This document shows, one piece after another, positions 24,503-24,763 of a DNA stretch of 24,763 nucleotides; within the stretch, counting starts at the first letter, position 1, and each line of letters starts with the position of its first letter. Source of the DNA: Opitutia bacterium (GTDB taxonomy: Bacteria > Verrucomicrobiota > Verrucomicrobiae > Opitutales > UBA953); contig SFEJ01000035.1 in NCBI GenBank assembly GCA_004558035.1, forward strand, positions 1-24,763. Direction: 5' to 3'. Made by a program: the position numbers and the translations under genes. The notes under the pieces are model-generated. The model saw only the letters and a list, made by a program, of their open reading frames with translations. It searched no databases and was not told the DNA's origin.

Positions 24503-24591
24503 GATCTCGACGGCTCCGCGAAAATTCCGCGAGCGCAAATTTTTGCCGCGGATGAGCGCAGATGCTTTCGCGGGAACGCTTCCCCGCGAAA

Positions 24592-24763
24592 CTACTTCCC
24601 GGCGAGGACGGCGGCGAGGTCGCGCCAGTGCGCGTCGAAGACGGAGGGATCGTAGCGGCGCCCGCCCAGCGCGAGCATCGCGTCGAGCAGCGCGGGAATC
24701 TCCGCCGCCTCGCGCACGAACTTCACGTAGTCCAGGCGCCGCAGCCAAAGCGACCACACGCCC
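24592..24763 (-). CDS. Unrecognised protein, C-terminal part (cut by window edge)
   Basis: The minus strand is open from the right edge to a TAG at 24592-24594, giving 56 full codons plus the stop. The fragment starts GVWSLWLRRLDYVKFVREAA and ends DAHWRDLAAVLAGK. Base composition and the GC-rich third codon positions fit a real gene better than the overlapping frames, which are arginine-rich. It appears to be an amphipathic helical C-terminus. I do not recognise the family, and the rest lies outside the window. Confidence 0.6.
   Translation of the reverse strand, partial: GVWSLWLRRLDYVKFVREAAEIPALLDAMLALGGRRYDPSVFDAHWRDLAAVLAGK

Larger units (their letters stand above)
23888..24591. repeat. 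Hairpin-rich non-coding repeat region
   Basis: About 700 bases between guaA and the next gene hold no supported CDS. Besides the guaA promoter they contain two copies of a 106-bp repeat, an inverted fragment of it (24209-24232, with CATAACCCC) and several short hairpins. Examples are AAGCGACA/TGTCGCTT (24066-24085), AAGCGACT/AGTCGCTT (24131-24150), the palindrome AAGGAAATTTCCTT (24102-24115) and CGCCCC/GGGGCG (24197-24211). A 19-bp inverted repeat pairs 24274-24292 with 24343-24361. Frames that appear open here are by-products of the repeats. Confidence 0.8.

Noticed and set aside
23996..24555. Short open frames within the 106-bp repeat region, sharing a similar arginine-rich start
   Set aside because: The shared peptide comes from the duplicated DNA repeat. 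The frames end in unrelated sequence, have no plausible start signals and cover hairpins.

Overview
This is a GC-rich chromosomal stretch from a Gram-negative bacterium with a lipopolysaccharide-type envelope. Supporting genes are a heptose-kinase-like protein, a WaaE-like core glycosyltransferase, an LtaS/MdoB-type transferase and a dTDP-sugar pathway. The lineage cannot be fixed from the sequence. The OleB-like hydrolase, weak use of Shine-Dalgarno sites and degenerate heptad repeats make Verrucomicrobiota or a relative a reasonable but unproven guess.

Layout. Positions 1-9822 are an eleven-gene minus-strand cluster for envelope polysaccharide. It starts at a sigma70-like promoter just above 9822 and runs: WaaE-like glycosyltransferase, membrane phospho-transferase, RfaY-like kinase, RmlA, RmlB, FdtA-type isomerase, FdtC/QdtC-type acetyltransferase, sugar formyltransferase, FdtB-type aminotransferase, GT2, and a GT4 cut by the window edge. 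RmlA, RmlB, the isomerase and the aminotransferase would make a dTDP-3-amino-3,6-dideoxyhexose, which the acetyltransferase and possibly the formyltransferase would N-acylate. Positions 10162-16154 (minus) hold ftsH, tilS, an OleB-like hydrolase, sufE and metY. Divergent from metY, on the plus strand, are a double-domain M16 peptidase and an RmlD-like SDR protein (16255-20047). A secreted GH20 hexosaminidase and guaA follow on the minus strand. About 700 bases of hairpin-rich repeat DNA (23888-24591) then precede the 3' end of an unrecognised gene.

The most striking DNA-level signal is an iterated oligomer, CGTTCCCG and its complement CGGGAACG. By eye there are about 80 copies of its 7-base core, in both orientations, all reading frames and some intergenic gaps, against about five expected from composition. 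It is missing from the lower-GC glycosyltransferase and formyltransferase genes, which look like recent imports. Other signals are promoters whose -10 box lies only 6-8 bases before the ATG (likely leaderless mRNAs), 7-bp degenerate tandem repeats in intergenic gaps, a 106-bp direct repeat, and homopolymer tracts in the sugar cluster.
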